5,809 nt of DNA from Zavarzinia sp. (GTDB lineage Bacteria; Pseudomonadota; Alphaproteobacteria; Zavarziniales; Zavarziniaceae): assembly GCA_028694545.1 (NCBI GenBank), contig JAQVKV010000191.1, positions 1 through 5,809 of the forward strand, read 5' to 3'. The translations under genes and the position numbers were made by a program. Under the pieces are notes generated by a model. The model did not search any database. It was not told the origin of the DNA and worked only from the letters and a program-made list of their open reading frames with translations. Shown here one piece after another: positions 5,266 to 5,809 of this stretch. How positions within the stretch are numbered: the stretch's first letter is position 1; each line of letters starts with the position of its first letter.

Positions 5266-5809
5266 GCTGTCCGGCGTCTGCGTGCGCTATGGCACTGCCC
5301 AGGTTCTCTGGGATGTCGATCTGACCGTGGGTACGGGCGAGATCGTCGCCGTCATGGGACCGAACGGTTCGGGCAAGAGCACGATCTTCAAGGCGGTAAT
5401 GGGGCTTGCCCCCGCTTCCGCCGGCTCGATCCGCTTCGAGGGACAGGACATCACCCGTCTCGTGGCGGAGGAACATGTAGGGCGCGGCATCAGCATGGTG
5501 CTGGAGCGCCGCCGCCTGTTCCCGACCATGACCGTGCTCGAGAACGTGATGATGGGGGCGTTCCACCCCGCGACCCACGCGGGCCGGGCCAAGGCCCTCG
5601 AATGGGTGCGCGACCTCTTTCCCGTCGTCTCCGAGCGCGCCGACCAGCGCGCGGAAACCCTGAGCGGTGGCGAGCAGCAGATGGTGGCGATCGCGCGCGG
5701 GCTGATGTCGCATCCGCGCCTGCTGATCCTGGACGAGCCCTTCCTCGGTCTCACCCCCATGATGGTCGAACGGGTGGTCGAGCTGATGAAGACCATCAAT
5801 CAGGCCGGG
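5258..5809 (+). CDS. livF: ABC transporter ATP-binding protein, LivF type (3' end outside window)
   Basis: The frame runs from ATG 5258 to the window edge with no stop, giving 184 of an expected 230-240 residues. Walker A GPNGSGKST is at 34-42, the signature LSGGEQQ at 135-141 and Walker B LLILDEP at 155-161 with catalytic E160. The H-loop lies beyond the edge. LSGGEQQMVAIARGLM followed by LDEPFLGL is typical of LivF. The Q-loop region reads MVLERRRLFPT (80-90); most LivF proteins have VPEGRR here, so P and G are replaced while E83 is kept. The start overlaps the stop of livG by 8 bp (5258-5265), and a purine run, AAGGGGGG at 5245-5252, sits just upstream. Overlap and spacing imply translational coupling and a 1:1 ATPase pair. 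Permease genes are expected downstream. Confidence 0.92.
   Translation, partial: MLELSGVCVRYGTAQVLWDVDLTVGTGEIVAVMGPNGSGKSTIFKAVMGLAPASAGSIRFEGQDITRLVAEEHVGRGISMVLERRRLFPTMTVLENVMMGAFHPATHAGRAKALEWVRDLFPVVSERADQRAETLSGGEQQMVAIARGLMSHPRLLILDEPFLGLTPMMVERVVELMKTINQAG

Noticed and set aside
4514..5483. 11-bp repeat ACATGTAGGGC at 4514-4524 and 5473-5483
   Set aside because: One copy is intergenic and the other codes for ordinary LivF residues; there is no further flanking similarity, so chance is the best reading.

Overview
The window is very GC-rich with dense, closely packed genes. The gene families and the codon bias toward G/C at third positions suggest an alphaproteobacterium, perhaps Rhodospirillales-like. 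That placement is an inference from style and families; there is no marker gene here.

Layout. The left edge holds the last 42 codons of a pirin-family cupin protein (+). Next is a 330-residue polytopic membrane protein (+) with conserved-looking histidines inside its membrane segments. Its 3' end overlaps, tail to tail, a small 111-residue membrane protein on the minus strand. Only 33 bp from the start of that gene, a 124-residue exported cysteine-containing protein begins on the plus strand. I suspect the last two form one functional pair. A 333-residue amidinotransferase/deiminase-fold hydrolase (minus strand) follows, converging on the small exported protein with an 18-bp gap.

A 411-bp divergent intergenic region separates the hydrolase from an ABC importer operon on the plus strand. 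It holds a perfect 8-bp-arm hairpin close to the hydrolase start, a 6-2-6 palindrome, and an unusually AT-rich patch with a 7-bp direct repeat at 30-bp spacing. The operon encodes a periplasmic substrate-binding protein of the Leu/Ile/Val (HAAT) type, a LivG-type ATPase and a LivF-type ATPase, the last cut by the window end. The two ATPases overlap by 8 bp. No permease genes are present, so they should lie just downstream.

How the genes may work together. The importer and the divergent hydrolase share one control region. The simplest reading is uptake of an amino-acid-like compound carrying a guanidino/amidino group, followed by its hydrolysis in the cytoplasm. The substrate cannot be read from the sequence. 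The genes left of about 1840 have no visible link to this unit.
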